Shown: positions 17,227-26,362, numbered from the stretch's first letter. The stretch: DNA of 64,000 nucleotides from Streptomyces sp. NBC_00620 (GCF_026341825.1 NZ_JAPENY010000003.1:372001-436000), one strand, 5' to 3'. Program-made: numbers and translations. The notes: generated by a model not told the origin, from the sequence alone.

Positions 17227-17983
17227 ATCGCTCTCCCCCGTCAAGGTCCCGGTACTCCGCCGACCGGCCGCCCTCCGCCACCTCGGTACCCCCGCCGCCC
17301 TCGCCCTGGTGCTCGGGGTGCTCTATCTCTGGGTCTCGGCACAGGAGTTGGACTCCATCGAGAAGCGGACGCTGAACCGCACGTACATCGTGGAGCGGGT
17401 CACCGAGCATCTGCGGCTCAGCTTCACCGCCGCGCTGCTCGTCGTCGTCATCGCCGTGCCGGCCGGCATCCTCGTCACCCGGCCGCTGCTGCGCCGGGCG
17501 ACGCCGCTGGTACTGGTCATCGCCAACGCTGGACAGGCAGTCCCCGCGATCGGACTGCTCGTCCTGCTCACCATCCAGCTCGACGTGGGCTTCCGTACGG
17601 CGGTCATCGGCCTGGTCGCCTCCGCGGTGCTCCCGGTGCTGCGCAACACGATCACCGGCATCGAGCAGGTCGACCGCTCCCTCGTGGAGACCGCACGGGG
17701 CATGGGCATGCGGCCCCTGCAGGTGCTGCTGCTCGTCGAGTTGAAGCTCGCCGTGCCGGTGATCCTCGCCGGGCTGCGCACGGCCCTGGTCTTCGCGGTC
17801 GGTACGGCGACCATCGCCACCTTCGTCAACGCGGGCGGTCTCGGCGACATGATCGTCAACGGCATCAAACTGCAGCGGATGCCGGTCCTCGTCACCGGCA
17901 GCGTGCTGGCCTGCGCCGTCGCCTTCCTCCTCGACTGGCTCGGCAGCCTCGCCGAGAGCCTCCTCAAGCCCAGAGGGCTGTAG
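17216..17983 (+). CDS. OpuC-type ABC importer permease (second)
   Basis: 255 residues with about six membrane helices. The GTG start at 17216 has AGGAGGAG 5 nt upstream, inside the end of the ATPase gene. LPVLRNTITGIEQVDRSLVE is followed by the EAA-type loop TARGMGMRPLQVLLLVELKLAVPVI (coupling to the ATPase). It is a paralogue of the first permease, as in opuCB/opuCD pairs. Confidence 0.9.
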   Translation: MSVESLSPVKVPVLRRPAALRHLGTPAALALVLGVLYLWVSAQELDSIEKRTLNRTYIVERVTEHLRLSFTAALLVVVIAVPAGILVTRPLLRRATPLVLVIANAGQAVPAIGLLVLLTIQLDVGFRTAVIGLVASAVLPVLRNTITGIEQVDRSLVETARGMGMRPLQVLLLVELKLAVPVILAGLRTALVFAVGTATIATFVNAGGLGDMIVNGIKLQRMPVLVTGSVLACAVAFLLDWLGSLAESLLKPRGL

Positions 17984-18033
17984 GGCCTGTCCGACCATTC
18001 CCGTCTGTCACCTCACCAGCACGGAGTCACGCC

Positions 18034-19002
18034 ATGTCCATGTCTCTGCCCCGCCCTGCCAGAACCTCCGCCCTGCTCGCCTCGGCCGCCGCGACCGTGC
18101 TGCTCGCCTCCGGTTGCGGCGGCGACACCCAGGCCGCCACCGGCAGCGCCGGCGACGAACTCGACGGCGCCACCCTCACCGTCGGCTCCAAGGACTTCAC
18201 CGAGAACATCGTGCTCGGCCAGATCACCATGAAGGTGCTCCAGGCGCACGGCGCCGAGGTCGAGGACAAGACCAACATCAAGGGCTCGGTCACCACCCGC
18301 CAGGCCCTCACCAGCGGTGACATCGACCTGTACTGGGAGTACACGGGCACCGGCTGGATCAGCTACCTCGAACACACCACCCCGATCGCGGACGCGACCA
18401 AGCAGTACGAGGACGTACGCGACGAGGACCTGAAGAAGAACAAGATCGTGTGGCTGGAGCCCGCGCCCCTCAACAACACCTACGCCCTCGCCCTGCGCGA
18501 GGACACGGCGCAGGAACTGGGTCTCACCAAGCTCTCCGACATCGCGGCCCTCGCCGAGTCCGACCCGTCCAAGGCGACCTTCTGTCTGGAGAGCGAGTTC
18601 TCCACCCGCGACGACGGCTGGCCGGGCGTGAAGAAGACGTACAGCATCGACGTGCCCGACGACAACATCAAGATGCTCGACACCGGCGTCATCTACAACG
18701 AGACCGGCGAGGGCGAGACCTGCACCTTCGGCGAGGTGTTCACCACCGACGGCCGCATCGAGTCGCTCAAGCTCAAGGTGCTGGAGGACGACAAGCACTT
18801 CTTCCCGGTCTACAACGCCTCGCTGACGCTGCCCGAGTCCATCGCGGACAAGTACCCGGAGATCGCCGAGATCATGGCGCCGGTCACCGCGAAGCTCACT
18901 GACGCGACCCTGCAGAAACTCAACGCGGACGTCGACGTGGACGGCCTGACCCCCGAGGAGGCGGCCCAGGACTGGCTCGACTCCGAGGGCCTTCTCAACT
19001 GA
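18034..19002 (+). CDS. OpuC-type substrate-binding lipoprotein
   Basis: 322 residues. A lipoprotein signal peptide ends at the lipobox LLASGC, so the mature protein is anchored outside the membrane. The body follows the OpuCC/OsmF pattern: TVGSKDFTENIVLGQI, LYWEYTGTGW, LNNTYALALRED, ESEFSTRDDGW and FFPVYNASLTLPE. The conserved Tyr/Trp positions form the aromatic cage that holds a quaternary ammonium group in this family. It supplies the two permeases just upstream. The specific ligand (betaine, carnitine, choline, ergothioneine-like or other) cannot be read from the text. Confidence 0.9.
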   Translation: MSMSLPRPARTSALLASAAATVLLASGCGGDTQAATGSAGDELDGATLTVGSKDFTENIVLGQITMKVLQAHGAEVEDKTNIKGSVTTRQALTSGDIDLYWEYTGTGWISYLEHTTPIADATKQYEDVRDEDLKKNKIVWLEPAPLNNTYALALREDTAQELGLTKLSDIAALAESDPSKATFCLESEFSTRDDGWPGVKKTYSIDVPDDNIKMLDTGVIYNETGEGETCTFGEVFTTDGRIESLKLKVLEDDKHFFPVYNASLTLPESIADKYPEIAEIMAPVTAKLTDATLQKLNADVDVDGLTPEEAAQDWLDSEGLLN

Positions 19003-19045
19003 CCTCACTGCACCCGGTCCCCCGGCCCTTGAGAGGAGTACGCCG

Positions 19046-20212
19046 ATGACCACCGCCCCCGCCTCGGTGTTCCTGCCGACGCTGCCCGGTCACTACTACA
19101 CCGACCCCGCGGTCTTCGAACTGGAGAAGCGGAACATCTTCGAGAAGCAGTGGATGTACGTGTGCCGGGCCGAGGACGTGCCCACGCCCGGCCGGTTCGT
19201 GCGCACCGCGCTCGGCGACGAGACCGTGCTCGTGGTGCGCGGCCGGGACCAGAAGCTGCGGGCCTTCCTGAACGTGTGCCGGCACCGCGGCGCCCAACTG
19301 TGCCTGACCGACTCGGGAGACGTGGGCAAGGCGATCCGCTGCCCGTACCACGCGTGGGCCTACCAGCTGGACGGCCGTCTGATCACGGCCCCCAACTGGC
19401 AGTCCATGGACTCCATCGACAAGGCCGACTACAGCCTGCACCCGGTGCACCTCGCCGAATGGCACGGCCTGGTCTGGGTGAGCCTGGCCGCCGAACCCGA
19501 GCCCTTCGAGGAGCAGATCTGGCCGCAGCTCGACTACCGGCTCGGCGGCGACCGGGACAAGTTCGCCCGATACGGGCTCGCTGATCTGGTGCTGGGCAAG
19601 CGCGTCGACTACGAGGTCGCCGCCAACTGGAAGATCATCCAGGAGAACTTCCAGGAGTGCTATCACTGCGGCACCATCCACCCCGAACTCGTCGAGACAC
19701 TCCCCCAGTTCCGCAACCTCACCGGGGGCGCTGACGCGACGTACGACACCGACGGGTATCTCTTCGCCGAGGGCAAGACGTCCTTCTCGGTCAGCGGGAC
19801 CGCCGAACTCCCGCGTATCGGGGGCCTGGAGGAGCACGACGACCGCAAGTACTACGGGATGGTGATGCGGCCCAACTGCTTCATCTCGCTGCTCCCCGAC
19901 CACGTCATCGTCCACCGCTTCGAGATGCTCTCGCCCGAGACAACCCGCGTGGTGTGCGAGTGGCTGTTCCCGCCGGAGACGGTCGGGCAGGACGCGCCGT
20001 ACGACATCGCGGACAGCGTCGAGCTGTTCCACCGCGTCAACCAGCAGGACTTCGCCGCGTCCGAGTGGTGCCAGCCGAACATGAAGTCCCGCGCCTACCG
20101 CAACGGCGGGGTCCTGGTGCCCACCGAGCAGGAGATCATCGGCCGCTGGTACTACCGCTGGTACCACGAGGCCATGGGCGTGGACCCCGCCGGCCAGGGG
20201 GAGCGGTCGTGA
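19046..20212 (+). CDS. Rieske oxygenase alpha subunit, glycine-betaine/stachydrine demethylase type
   Basis: 388 residues. The Rieske cluster ligands are in CRHRG and, 17 residues on, CPYH within RCPYHAWAY. The mononuclear iron site is ENFQECYHCGTIHPE, with the two His, and a later carboxylate. This arrangement matches the oxygenases that remove one methyl group from quaternary amines (GbcA, Stc2 and relatives), producing formaldehyde. GAGAGGAG lies upstream of the ATG. The final TGA overlaps the ferredoxin start (GTGA). Position after an OpuC-type importer supports a betaine-like substrate. Confidence 0.88.
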   Translation: MTTAPASVFLPTLPGHYYTDPAVFELEKRNIFEKQWMYVCRAEDVPTPGRFVRTALGDETVLVVRGRDQKLRAFLNVCRHRGAQLCLTDSGDVGKAIRCPYHAWAYQLDGRLITAPNWQSMDSIDKADYSLHPVHLAEWHGLVWVSLAAEPEPFEEQIWPQLDYRLGGDRDKFARYGLADLVLGKRVDYEVAANWKIIQENFQECYHCGTIHPELVETLPQFRNLTGGADATYDTDGYLFAEGKTSFSVSGTAELPRIGGLEEHDDRKYYGMVMRPNCFISLLPDHVIVHRFEMLSPETTRVVCEWLFPPETVGQDAPYDIADSVELFHRVNQQDFAASEWCQPNMKSRAYRNGGVLVPTEQEIIGRWYYRWYHEAMGVDPAGQGERS

Positions 20213-20535
20213 TCGAGGTGTGCCGGCTGGACGAACTCCCGCCCGGCGAGGTGGCCGTGGTGAAGACCGCGCACCGGCGCATCGCGGTGTTCAACGCCGA
20301 CGGGGAGCTGTACGCCGTCGACGACCGCTGCACCCATCAGGAGGCGTACCTCTCGGACGGCTGGCTGGAGGGCTGCCTCGTCGAATGCCCGCTGCACTCG
20401 GCGAGCTTCGACCTGCGTACCGGCCGCCCCACCGGACCGCCCGCCACGGGTCCCGTGCGGGTGTACGCGGTCGAGGTGCGCGACGGTGTCGTCCACGTGG
20501 ACGCCGGGACGGTGTCGTACGGGAGTGACGGATGA
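20209..20535 (+). CDS. Rieske-type [2Fe-2S] ferredoxin
   Basis: 108 residues from a GTG at 20209 that overlaps the oxygenase stop. The cluster ligands are CTHQE and CPLHSASFD, the standard CxH ... CxxH of Rieske ferredoxins, and the beta-sandwich ends with VRVYAVEVRDGVVHVD. It should carry electrons from the reductase encoded next to the oxygenase. Overlap with the reductase gene is 4 bp (ATGA). A longer reading from upstream in this frame is an artefact inside the oxygenase gene. Confidence 0.88.
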   Translation: MIEVCRLDELPPGEVAVVKTAHRRIAVFNADGELYAVDDRCTHQEAYLSDGWLEGCLVECPLHSASFDLRTGRPTGPPATGPVRVYAVEVRDGVVHVDAGTVSYGSDG

Positions 20536-21746
20536 GGAGTGTCGCGGTGGTCGGCGCGTCCCTGGCCGGGCTGTCCGCCGCCCGCGCGCTGCGGGCCCGG
20601 GGGTACGACGGGCGGCTGGTGATCGTCGGCGCGGAGGACGTCCCGCCGTACGACCGGCCGCCGCTGTCGAAGGACTTCCTCCTGGGCCGCGCGCAGGCCG
20701 GCGACCTCACCCTGACGGCGGACTCCGACGCCGCGCTGGACCTGGACTGGCGGCTCGGCCGGCGCGCGGTCCTGCTGGACGCGGCCGGGCGTGCCGTGCA
20801 CCTGGACGACGGAACACGGGTGGTGTGCGACGGCGTGGTCGTGGCCACCGGCGGCAGCGCCCTGTCGCTGCCCGGCACGGCGCGGCTGGCGGGCGTTCAT
20901 GTGCTGCGCACTCTCGCCGACGCAGAGGCGCTGCGGGCCGAACTGCGGCCGGGGGCACGGCTGGTGGTCGTGGGCGCCGGGCTGATCGGTGCCGAAGCCG
21001 CGTCCAGCGCGGCATCCCTCGGACTCGATGTCACCGTCGTCGAGCGCGGGCCAGCGCCGCTCACCCGGATCCTCGGCCGGGTCGGGAACGAGGTCAGTGC
21101 CGCGCTCCACGCCGAGCACGGGATCCGCCTGATCACAGGCGCGGAGGTGACCGGTCTGGCGGGCCGTGACCGGGTGACCGGGGTGTGGCTGGCCGACGGA
21201 CGGCAGCTGCCCGCCGACGTGGTCCTGGTCGCGATCGGTTCCCGTCCCGCGGTGGACTGGCTGGCGGGGAGCGGGCTCGTGCTCGACGACGGCGTGGTGT
21301 GCGACGCGGGGTGCGGCACCGCCCTGCCCGGTGTCGTGGCCGTCGGCGACTGTGCCCGCCCCTTCCACCCCTGGCTGGGCCGTCATCACCGTGCCCAGCA
21401 CTGGACCGCCGCCCTGGAACAGCCGGCCGTCGCGGCCGCGCGGCTGCTCGACGGTCCGGGAAGCACGGCGGCGTACACCTCCGCTCCCTACTTCTGGTCC
21501 GACCAGTTCGGCGTGCGGATCCAGTTCGCCGGACACGCCGAGCCCGACGACCAGGTCGAGATCACGGACGGCAGCTTCGCGTCGCGCAGCTTTCTGGCGG
21601 TCTTCCGCCGGTGCGGTGTGCCGACGGCCGTACTGGCCATGAACCAGCCCAAGTTGTTCGGCCGGGCCCGTCGGCTGATCGCCGCCGCCGGGCCGCTGCC
21701 GGCCTCTCCCGCGCCGCCGCAGGTCCCCCAGAACCACCGACGATGA
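20532..21746 (+). CDS. FAD-dependent ferredoxin reductase
   Basis: 404 residues. Two Rossmann motifs are visible: VVGASLAGLSAARALRA at the N-terminus for FAD and VVVGAGLIGAEAASSAA near residue 145 for NAD(P)H. YDRPPLSKDFL and GVVAVGDCARPFHP are hallmarks of the ferredoxin/rubredoxin reductases used by oxygenases and P450s. The C-terminal domain has PYFWSDQFGVRIQFAG. With the two genes before it this makes a complete three-component Rieske system. Confidence 0.9.
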   Translation: MRSVAVVGASLAGLSAARALRARGYDGRLVIVGAEDVPPYDRPPLSKDFLLGRAQAGDLTLTADSDAALDLDWRLGRRAVLLDAAGRAVHLDDGTRVVCDGVVVATGGSALSLPGTARLAGVHVLRTLADAEALRAELRPGARLVVVGAGLIGAEAASSAASLGLDVTVVERGPAPLTRILGRVGNEVSAALHAEHGIRLITGAEVTGLAGRDRVTGVWLADGRQLPADVVLVAIGSRPAVDWLAGSGLVLDDGVVCDAGCGTALPGVVAVGDCARPFHPWLGRHHRAQHWTAALEQPAVAAARLLDGPGSTAAYTSAPYFWSDQFGVRIQFAGHAEPDDQVEITDGSFASRSFLAVFRRCGVPTAVLAMNQPKLFGRARRLIAAAGPLPASPAPPQVPQNHRR

Positions 21747-21761
21747 GGAGACCTCCGCACC

Positions 21762-22916
21762 ATGACCTCCGAGCGCTCTTTCGCGACCCGCGCCGTGCAC
21801 GCCGGACACGACCCGGCCCGGCACAACGGCTCGGTGACCACTCCGGTCTACCTCGCCTCCACCTTCGTACGACCGCACGCCCGGCCCGTCGACGACGGCT
21901 GGGACTACTCGCGGATCGCCAATCCCACGCGTGACGCCCTGCAGGAATGCCTGGCCTCCCTGGAGGGTGGGGCATCGGCGGTGGCCGTGGCCTCCGGCAT
22001 GGCGGCGAGCACGACGGTGCTCCAGGCCCTCGGCCGGTCCGGGGCGCACATCGTGATCCCGGACAACGTGTACGGCGGCACCTGGGACCTGGTCTCGGAC
22101 GTCTACCGGCGATGGGGCCTTGAGCACACGGCCGTCGACATGGGCGACCCGGACGCCGTCGCCGCCGCGCTGCGTCCCGGTGCCACCGCGCTGGTCTGGG
22201 CCGAGACACCGTCGAACCCGCTGCTCAAGATCACCGACATCGCCGCCGTCGCCGCACTGGCCCATGACGCAGGGGCGCTGCTCGTGGTCGACAGCACCTT
22301 CGCGTCGCCGTATCTCCAGCGGCCGCTGGCCCTCGGCGCCGATGTGGTCGTGCACTCCACCACCAAGTATCTGGGCGGACACTCCGACATCACGGGCGGC
22401 GCGGTCGTGTGCGCGGACCCGGAGCTCGGTGAGGTGATCACCCGTCATGTCGGGATGCTCGGCACGATGGCGGCGCCGCAGGAGGCCTGGCTGGTACAGC
22501 GCGGTGTCAAGACGCTCCCGGTACGGATGCGGCAGATCTGCGAGAGCGCCCAGCGGATCGCCGAGTTCCTCCAGGGCCACCCCGCGGTGCGCGAGGTGCA
22601 CTACCCGGGCCTCGCCTCCCATCCCGACCACGCGCTGGCCGCCAAACAGATGCGGCACGGGTTCGGCGGTGTGGTGTCGCTGGTGGTGAACGGGGACGCG
22701 GACGCGGCGGGCCTCGTGTGCGAACGCACCGAGGTGTTCACGCTCGCCGTGTCGCTGGGCAGCGTGGAATCACTGATCGAACACCCGGCCCGGATGACCC
22801 ACTGCACCACGGCCGGAACCGCGGTCGGCGTGGACGACTCGCTGCTACGGCTGTCCATCGGCCTGGAGGACTGCGACGAGCTGATCGCGGATCTGGACCG
22901 GGCGTTGGGCGGCTGA
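21762..22916 (+). CDS. Cys/Met-metabolism PLP enzyme (cystathionine gamma-lyase/synthase family)
   Basis: 384 residues, the full length of the family. Landmarks: THAG-like AVHAGHDP, YSRIANPTRDALQ, ASGMAA, NVYGGTWDL, WAETPSNPLL, VVDSTFASPYLQRP, and the PLP lysine in HSTTKYLGGHSD. SLGSVESLIEHPARMTH near the C-terminus is also typical. The family carries out beta- or gamma-elimination and replacement on sulphur amino acids. Placed 15 bp after the reductase, it is probably the last gene of the operon, acting on the amino acid left after demethylation. Which one is unknown. Confidence 0.87.
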   Translation: MTSERSFATRAVHAGHDPARHNGSVTTPVYLASTFVRPHARPVDDGWDYSRIANPTRDALQECLASLEGGASAVAVASGMAASTTVLQALGRSGAHIVIPDNVYGGTWDLVSDVYRRWGLEHTAVDMGDPDAVAAALRPGATALVWAETPSNPLLKITDIAAVAALAHDAGALLVVDSTFASPYLQRPLALGADVVVHSTTKYLGGHSDITGGAVVCADPELGEVITRHVGMLGTMAAPQEAWLVQRGVKTLPVRMRQICESAQRIAEFLQGHPAVREVHYPGLASHPDHALAAKQMRHGFGGVVSLVVNGDADAAGLVCERTEVFTLAVSLGSVESLIEHPARMTHCTTAGTAVGVDDSLLRLSIGLEDCDELIADLDRALGG

Positions 22917-22917
22917 G

Positions 22918-23061
22918 TGGCAGCCCGGCCCGCCACTCATCGGCCGTGCCGGCCACCAGCCGCGCCGGGAACAGCCAGATGCGTTCTGTTTCCGCCTTGC
23001 TCATGCCCGTGAGGTCGGCGATGAGGAGGGCCAGCAGCGCCGCGCCGATCAGCCACCCGTC
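22918..23061 (-). pseudogene. Possible remnant of a membrane protein C-terminus
   Basis: On the minus strand a short stretch reads WLIGAALLALLIADLTGMSK followed by AETERIWLFP. This resembles a conserved segment (ADLSGLSKGEVERIWLPF) that I associate with large actinobacterial integral membrane proteins. Nothing upstream continues the protein: the preceding frame is full of Gly, His and Cys and overlaps degenerate repeats. A decayed gene fragment is my best reading, with moderate doubt. Confidence 0.4.
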
Positions 23062-23104
23062 AGCCGTGCCAGTCGGCCCCCCATCAGCCGCGTCGGTCAG
23101 CGAC

Positions 23105-23240
23105 CCACACTCCGTGGTGGCCGACCGGCCACACCCCGTGCCGCCAGGCACCCACACCCCGTGGTGGCCAGCCGGACACACCCCGTGGCCGGCCGACCGT
23201 CCGCGCCCCGTGGCGCTCAGCCGACGACAACCATGGCGCT
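23105..23240. repeat. Degenerate tandem repeats built on CACACCCCGTGG
   Basis: About five loosely conserved units of 22-27 bp, each with a CACaCCCCGTGg core followed by a tggcc/gccgaccg-like spacer, fill the gap between the PLP enzyme gene and the GH2 gene. The last part adds three GGCGCTCAGCC copies (near 23212, 23236 and 23259). No gene is evident. It looks like slippage in non-coding DNA. Confidence 0.55.
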
Positions 23241-23263
23241 CAGCCACCCACGACTCTGGGCGC

Positions 23264-26200
23264 TCAGCCCGCGGGCACCTCCAGTCGGCTCACGCGGTGG
23301 TGCCCGTGTGCCTCGCCCGGATGGCGGCTCGTCATGACGAGCCGGAGCCGTGAGCCCCGTACCGCATCGAAGGTGATCACCGTCGCCGCGTCGGACGCGG
23401 TCGCCCAGTCCACCGCCGCTCCCTTGACCGGCACATATCGCTCACCGTCCCAGACCTCCACCTCGACCGACGCGGGCAGGGTGTGTGTCGCGTCGACGGT
23501 GAACGAGACCTCCACGCGGTCGACGGTGCGGGAACGGGCCCAGGTCACCGACACCCAGTCCTCGGGGCGGGCTCCGCTGAACGCGGGCAGCAGGGCCGTC
23601 GCCGACTTGTAGAAGGCGTTGGACCAGCCGGTGGCCGCGTCGCCGTCGAGCATCGCGGCGGGCAGCGTGTCGGGACGGCCCGAGTAACTGGCGTCCGCGA
23701 AGGGGTGGTTCGGGGCGCCCGGACCCGGGTCGGGCTCGAAGGCGGCGGCAGGGGTGGTCGCCCTGGAGTGCGCGGGGGTGGCGCGCAGGGAGACGGTCCC
23801 CGTGCGCAGCCCGTCCGAGCGTGCCGTCACCTTCACGGGCCCGGCCTTCGTGCCCGCTCGCACGATGGCAAGTGCCTTGCCGTGGAAGGCTGTTCGGGTG
23901 CTGGCCTGGTAGCGCTCGGCACTCTCCTCCCTTCCGTTGTCGAGTCCGGCCAGCGAGCCGCCGTCCACCACGAACGCGATCAGGTTCTCGGCGTCGGGCA
24001 CGACCACGCCTCGGGAGTCGACCACCTCGGCCGTCACGAAGGCGAGTGAACGCCCGTCCGCCGTCAGTGACTTGCGGTCCGCGGTGAGGCGTATCGCGTG
24101 TGGTGCCCCGGCCGTGCGCAGGACGTCGGTGGCGACCGTACGGCCGTCGCTGCACGCCACCGCCTTCAGTTCGCCTGGCGCGTACGGCACCTTCCAGCTG
24201 AGGTGGATCTTGCCCGCGCTGCCGTTCGGGCTGGTGTAACTGCCGGGCCAGGGGCCGCCGGTGACCGTCTTGTCGTCGCCGGTGGCCTCCGTGGTCTCCA
24301 GGTAGGGGCGGCCGTCGGTGGTCTTCTTGGTGTCGAAGCTCCTTGTGCCGAGCGATGTTCCATTGAGGAAGAGCTCCACGGTGTCGACGTTCGCGTACGC
24401 CCAGACCTCGACCGTGTCGCCCTCCTCGTGGTTCCAGCTCATGGGGAGCAGATGGACCATCGGTTCGCCCGTCCACTGGCTCTTGAAGAGGTGGTACGTG
24501 TCTTTGGGGAACCCGGCGGTGTCGACGGCGCCGAAGAAGGACGCCTTCACGGGGAACACGTCGTACGGCGTGGGTTCCCCGAGGTAGTCGATGCCCGACC
24601 ACAGGAACTCGCCCACGAACCACTTGCGGTCACGGTCCTTCTTCAGCCCGTACTCGCCGCTCATCGTCCAGGAGGCGAGGTTGTTGTCGTACGAGGAGGT
24701 CGCGCGCTTGCCCGGGGTGTGGTTCTCGCCGGTGTTGAGATGTTCGGGCTCCTGGTAGGTGCCGCGCGTGGATGTCTCGGACGAGGACTCCGACTCGAAC
24801 AGGAACAGTTTCGGATAGCGGGCGTGCAGGGCGTCGACCGACTTGGCCGTGTTGTAGTTGAGGCCGAGTCCGTCGATCTTGGCGAGCATCAGGTCGGCCG
24901 GGGAGCCGACGGCGGGCAACGAGCGGTACTTGTCCGAGCCGATGACGATCGGGCGGCTGGTGTCGAGCCTCTTCACGCCGGCGATCAGCCGGTCGGCCAT
25001 GGCGAGACCCGCCGTCGAGGTCGAGTCGGGGATCTCGTTGCCGATGGACCACATGATGACGGCGGGCGAGTTGCGGGCCGCGCCGACCATCTCGGCAATG
25101 TCCGTGTCGGCGTACTGGTCGAAGAACCGGCCGTAGTCGTAGGTGTTCTTGCCGCGCCGCCAGCAGTCGAAGGCCTCGACCATCATGACGATGCCGAGCC
25201 GCTCGCAGGCGGCGATGACCTGCGGCGAGGGCGGGTTGTGGGAGGTGCGCAGGGCGTTGACGCCCATGGTCTTCATGATGGCCAGCTGGCGTTCCACGGC
25301 GTCCGAGCCGACGGCGGCGCCGAGCGCGCCGAGGTCGTGATGGAGGTTGACGCCGCGGAGTTTGACGTAATCACCGTTCAGCGAGAGGCCGTTGTCGGGG
25401 TCGATGACGGCCTGGCGGATGCCGAAGGTCGTGCGGTAGGTGTCGACCGTTTCCCCGCCGACGCTCAGTTCTGTCACCAGGGCGTAGAGGTGCGGGGTGT
25501 CGAAGGACCACAACCGCGGGCGGGGCACGGTGAGTTCGTGGGGTTCCACCTGTGGGACCGCTCCCACCGTGACCGTGGAATCGGCTCGGCTCACGGTGCG
25601 CCCGTCGGGGCCGACGACTCTGGACCGGACGGTGACCCGGCTCTCGGTGCCGGACGCGTTGACGACGGTAGCCTGCGCGCGGACGACCGCCCGCACCTCG
25701 CTCAGCTCCTCGGTCGTGACGTAGGTGCCCCAGCGCTCGACGTGCACCGGCTCCGTGACGACCAGGCGGGCTTCGCGGTAGATGCCGCTGCCCGAGTACC
25801 AGCGGCTGCTGGGGAGTTGGTTCCTGACCCTGACCGCGATGACGTTGTCGGTGGTGCCGTCCGTGTGCAGCAGCTCGGTGAGGTCGAAGGCGAACCCCGT
25901 GTATCCGTAGGGGTGTCGGCCGACCTCCGTGCCGTTGCAGTACACGTACGAGTCCATGTAGACACCGTCGAACTCCACGGAGATCCGCTTGCCCGCGAGC
26001 GCCGGCGGCAGCGTGAAGGTGGTGCGGTACCAGCCGAGGCCGCCGGGGAGGAAGCCGGTTCCGCTGCTGGTGCCGTGTTCGGTGGTCGGGGTGAGTTCGA
26101 TGCTCCAGTCGTGCGGCACGGCCACCTCACGCCACGCCGAGTCGTCGTAGCCGGGGTCCGCGGCCCCCTCGTACGCGCCGGTGGGGTCGGTGACACCGCC

Positions 26201-26362
26201 CGGGTCGACCAGCGCGAAGCGCCAGCCGTCGCGCAAGGCGACCGTGTGTCTGCCCGGGGTGTGCCCGGGGGACACGGCCCAGGCGTCGGCGGCGCCCACG
26301 AGCGCTCCGGCCGCCGGTAAGGCGGTTCCTGCGATCAATACCGATCTTCGAGTGACCGTCAT
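23264..26362 (-). CDS. Tat-exported GH2-family beta-galactosidase-like enzyme with C-terminal discoidin-like module; TTA codon 15
   Basis: 1032 residues. The N-terminus TRRSVLIAGTALPAAGALVG is a twin-arginine signal. The GH2 sugar-binding, immunoglobulin-like and TIM-barrel parts follow in order; the acid/base Glu is in MWSIGNEIPDS near residue 445, and RTSHNPPSP and a later FLFESES segment fit the active site. Additional beta-sandwich domains come after about residue 650, and the last 150 residues look like an F5/8-type carbohydrate-binding module (MLDGDAATGWSNAFY, DWVSVTW). It should hydrolyse beta-galactosides or related plant or microbial glycans outside the cell. Codon 15 (26318-26320) is TTA, which in Streptomyces depends on the bldA tRNA. 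Confidence 0.88.
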   Translation of the reverse strand: MTVTRRSVLIAGTALPAAGALVGAADAWAVSPGHTPGRHTVALRDGWRFALVDPGGVTDPTGAYEGAADPGYDDSAWREVAVPHDWSIELTPTTEHGTSSGTGFLPGGLGWYRTTFTLPPALAGKRISVEFDGVYMDSYVYCNGTEVGRHPYGYTGFAFDLTELLHTDGTTDNVIAVRVRNQLPSSRWYSGSGIYREARLVVTEPVHVERWGTYVTTEELSEVRAVVRAQATVVNASGTESRVTVRSRVVGPDGRTVSRADSTVTVGAVPQVEPHELTVPRPRLWSFDTPHLYALVTELSVGGETVDTYRTTFGIRQAVIDPDNGLSLNGDYVKLRGVNLHHDLGALGAAVGSDAVERQLAIMKTMGVNALRTSHNPPSPQVIAACERLGIVMMVEAFDCWRRGKNTYDYGRFFDQYADTDIAEMVGAARNSPAVIMWSIGNEIPDSTSTAGLAMADRLIAGVKRLDTSRPIVIGSDKYRSLPAVGSPADLMLAKIDGLGLNYNTAKSVDALHARYPKLFLFESESSSETSTRGTYQEPEHLNTGENHTPGKRATSSYDNNLASWTMSGEYGLKKDRDRKWFVGEFLWSGIDYLGEPTPYDVFPVKASFFGAVDTAGFPKDTYHLFKSQWTGEPMVHLLPMSWNHEEGDTVEVWAYANVDTVELFLNGTSLGTRSFDTKKTTDGRPYLETTEATGDDKTVTGGPWPGSYTSPNGSAGKIHLSWKVPYAPGELKAVACSDGRTVATDVLRTAGAPHAIRLTADRKSLTADGRSLAFVTAEVVDSRGVVVPDAENLIAFVVDGGSLAGLDNGREESAERYQASTRTAFHGKALAIVRAGTKAGPVKVTARSDGLRTGTVSLRATPAHSRATTPAAAFEPDPGPGAPNHPFADASYSGRPDTLPAAMLDGDAATGWSNAFYKSATALLPAFSGARPEDWVSVTWARSRTVDRVEVSFTVDATHTLPASVEVEVWDGERYVPVKGAAVDWATASDAATVITFDAVRGSRLRLVMTSRHPGEAHGHHRVSRLEVPAG

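Noticed and set aside
20337..22658. A 773-codon minus-strand open frame
   Set aside because: It lies opposite the ferredoxin, reductase and PLP enzyme genes, all of which have intact motifs; the antisense reading has none.
24098..26320. A 740-codon plus-strand open frame
   Set aside because: It mirrors the GH2 enzyme gene and shows no recognisable domain or ribosome site.
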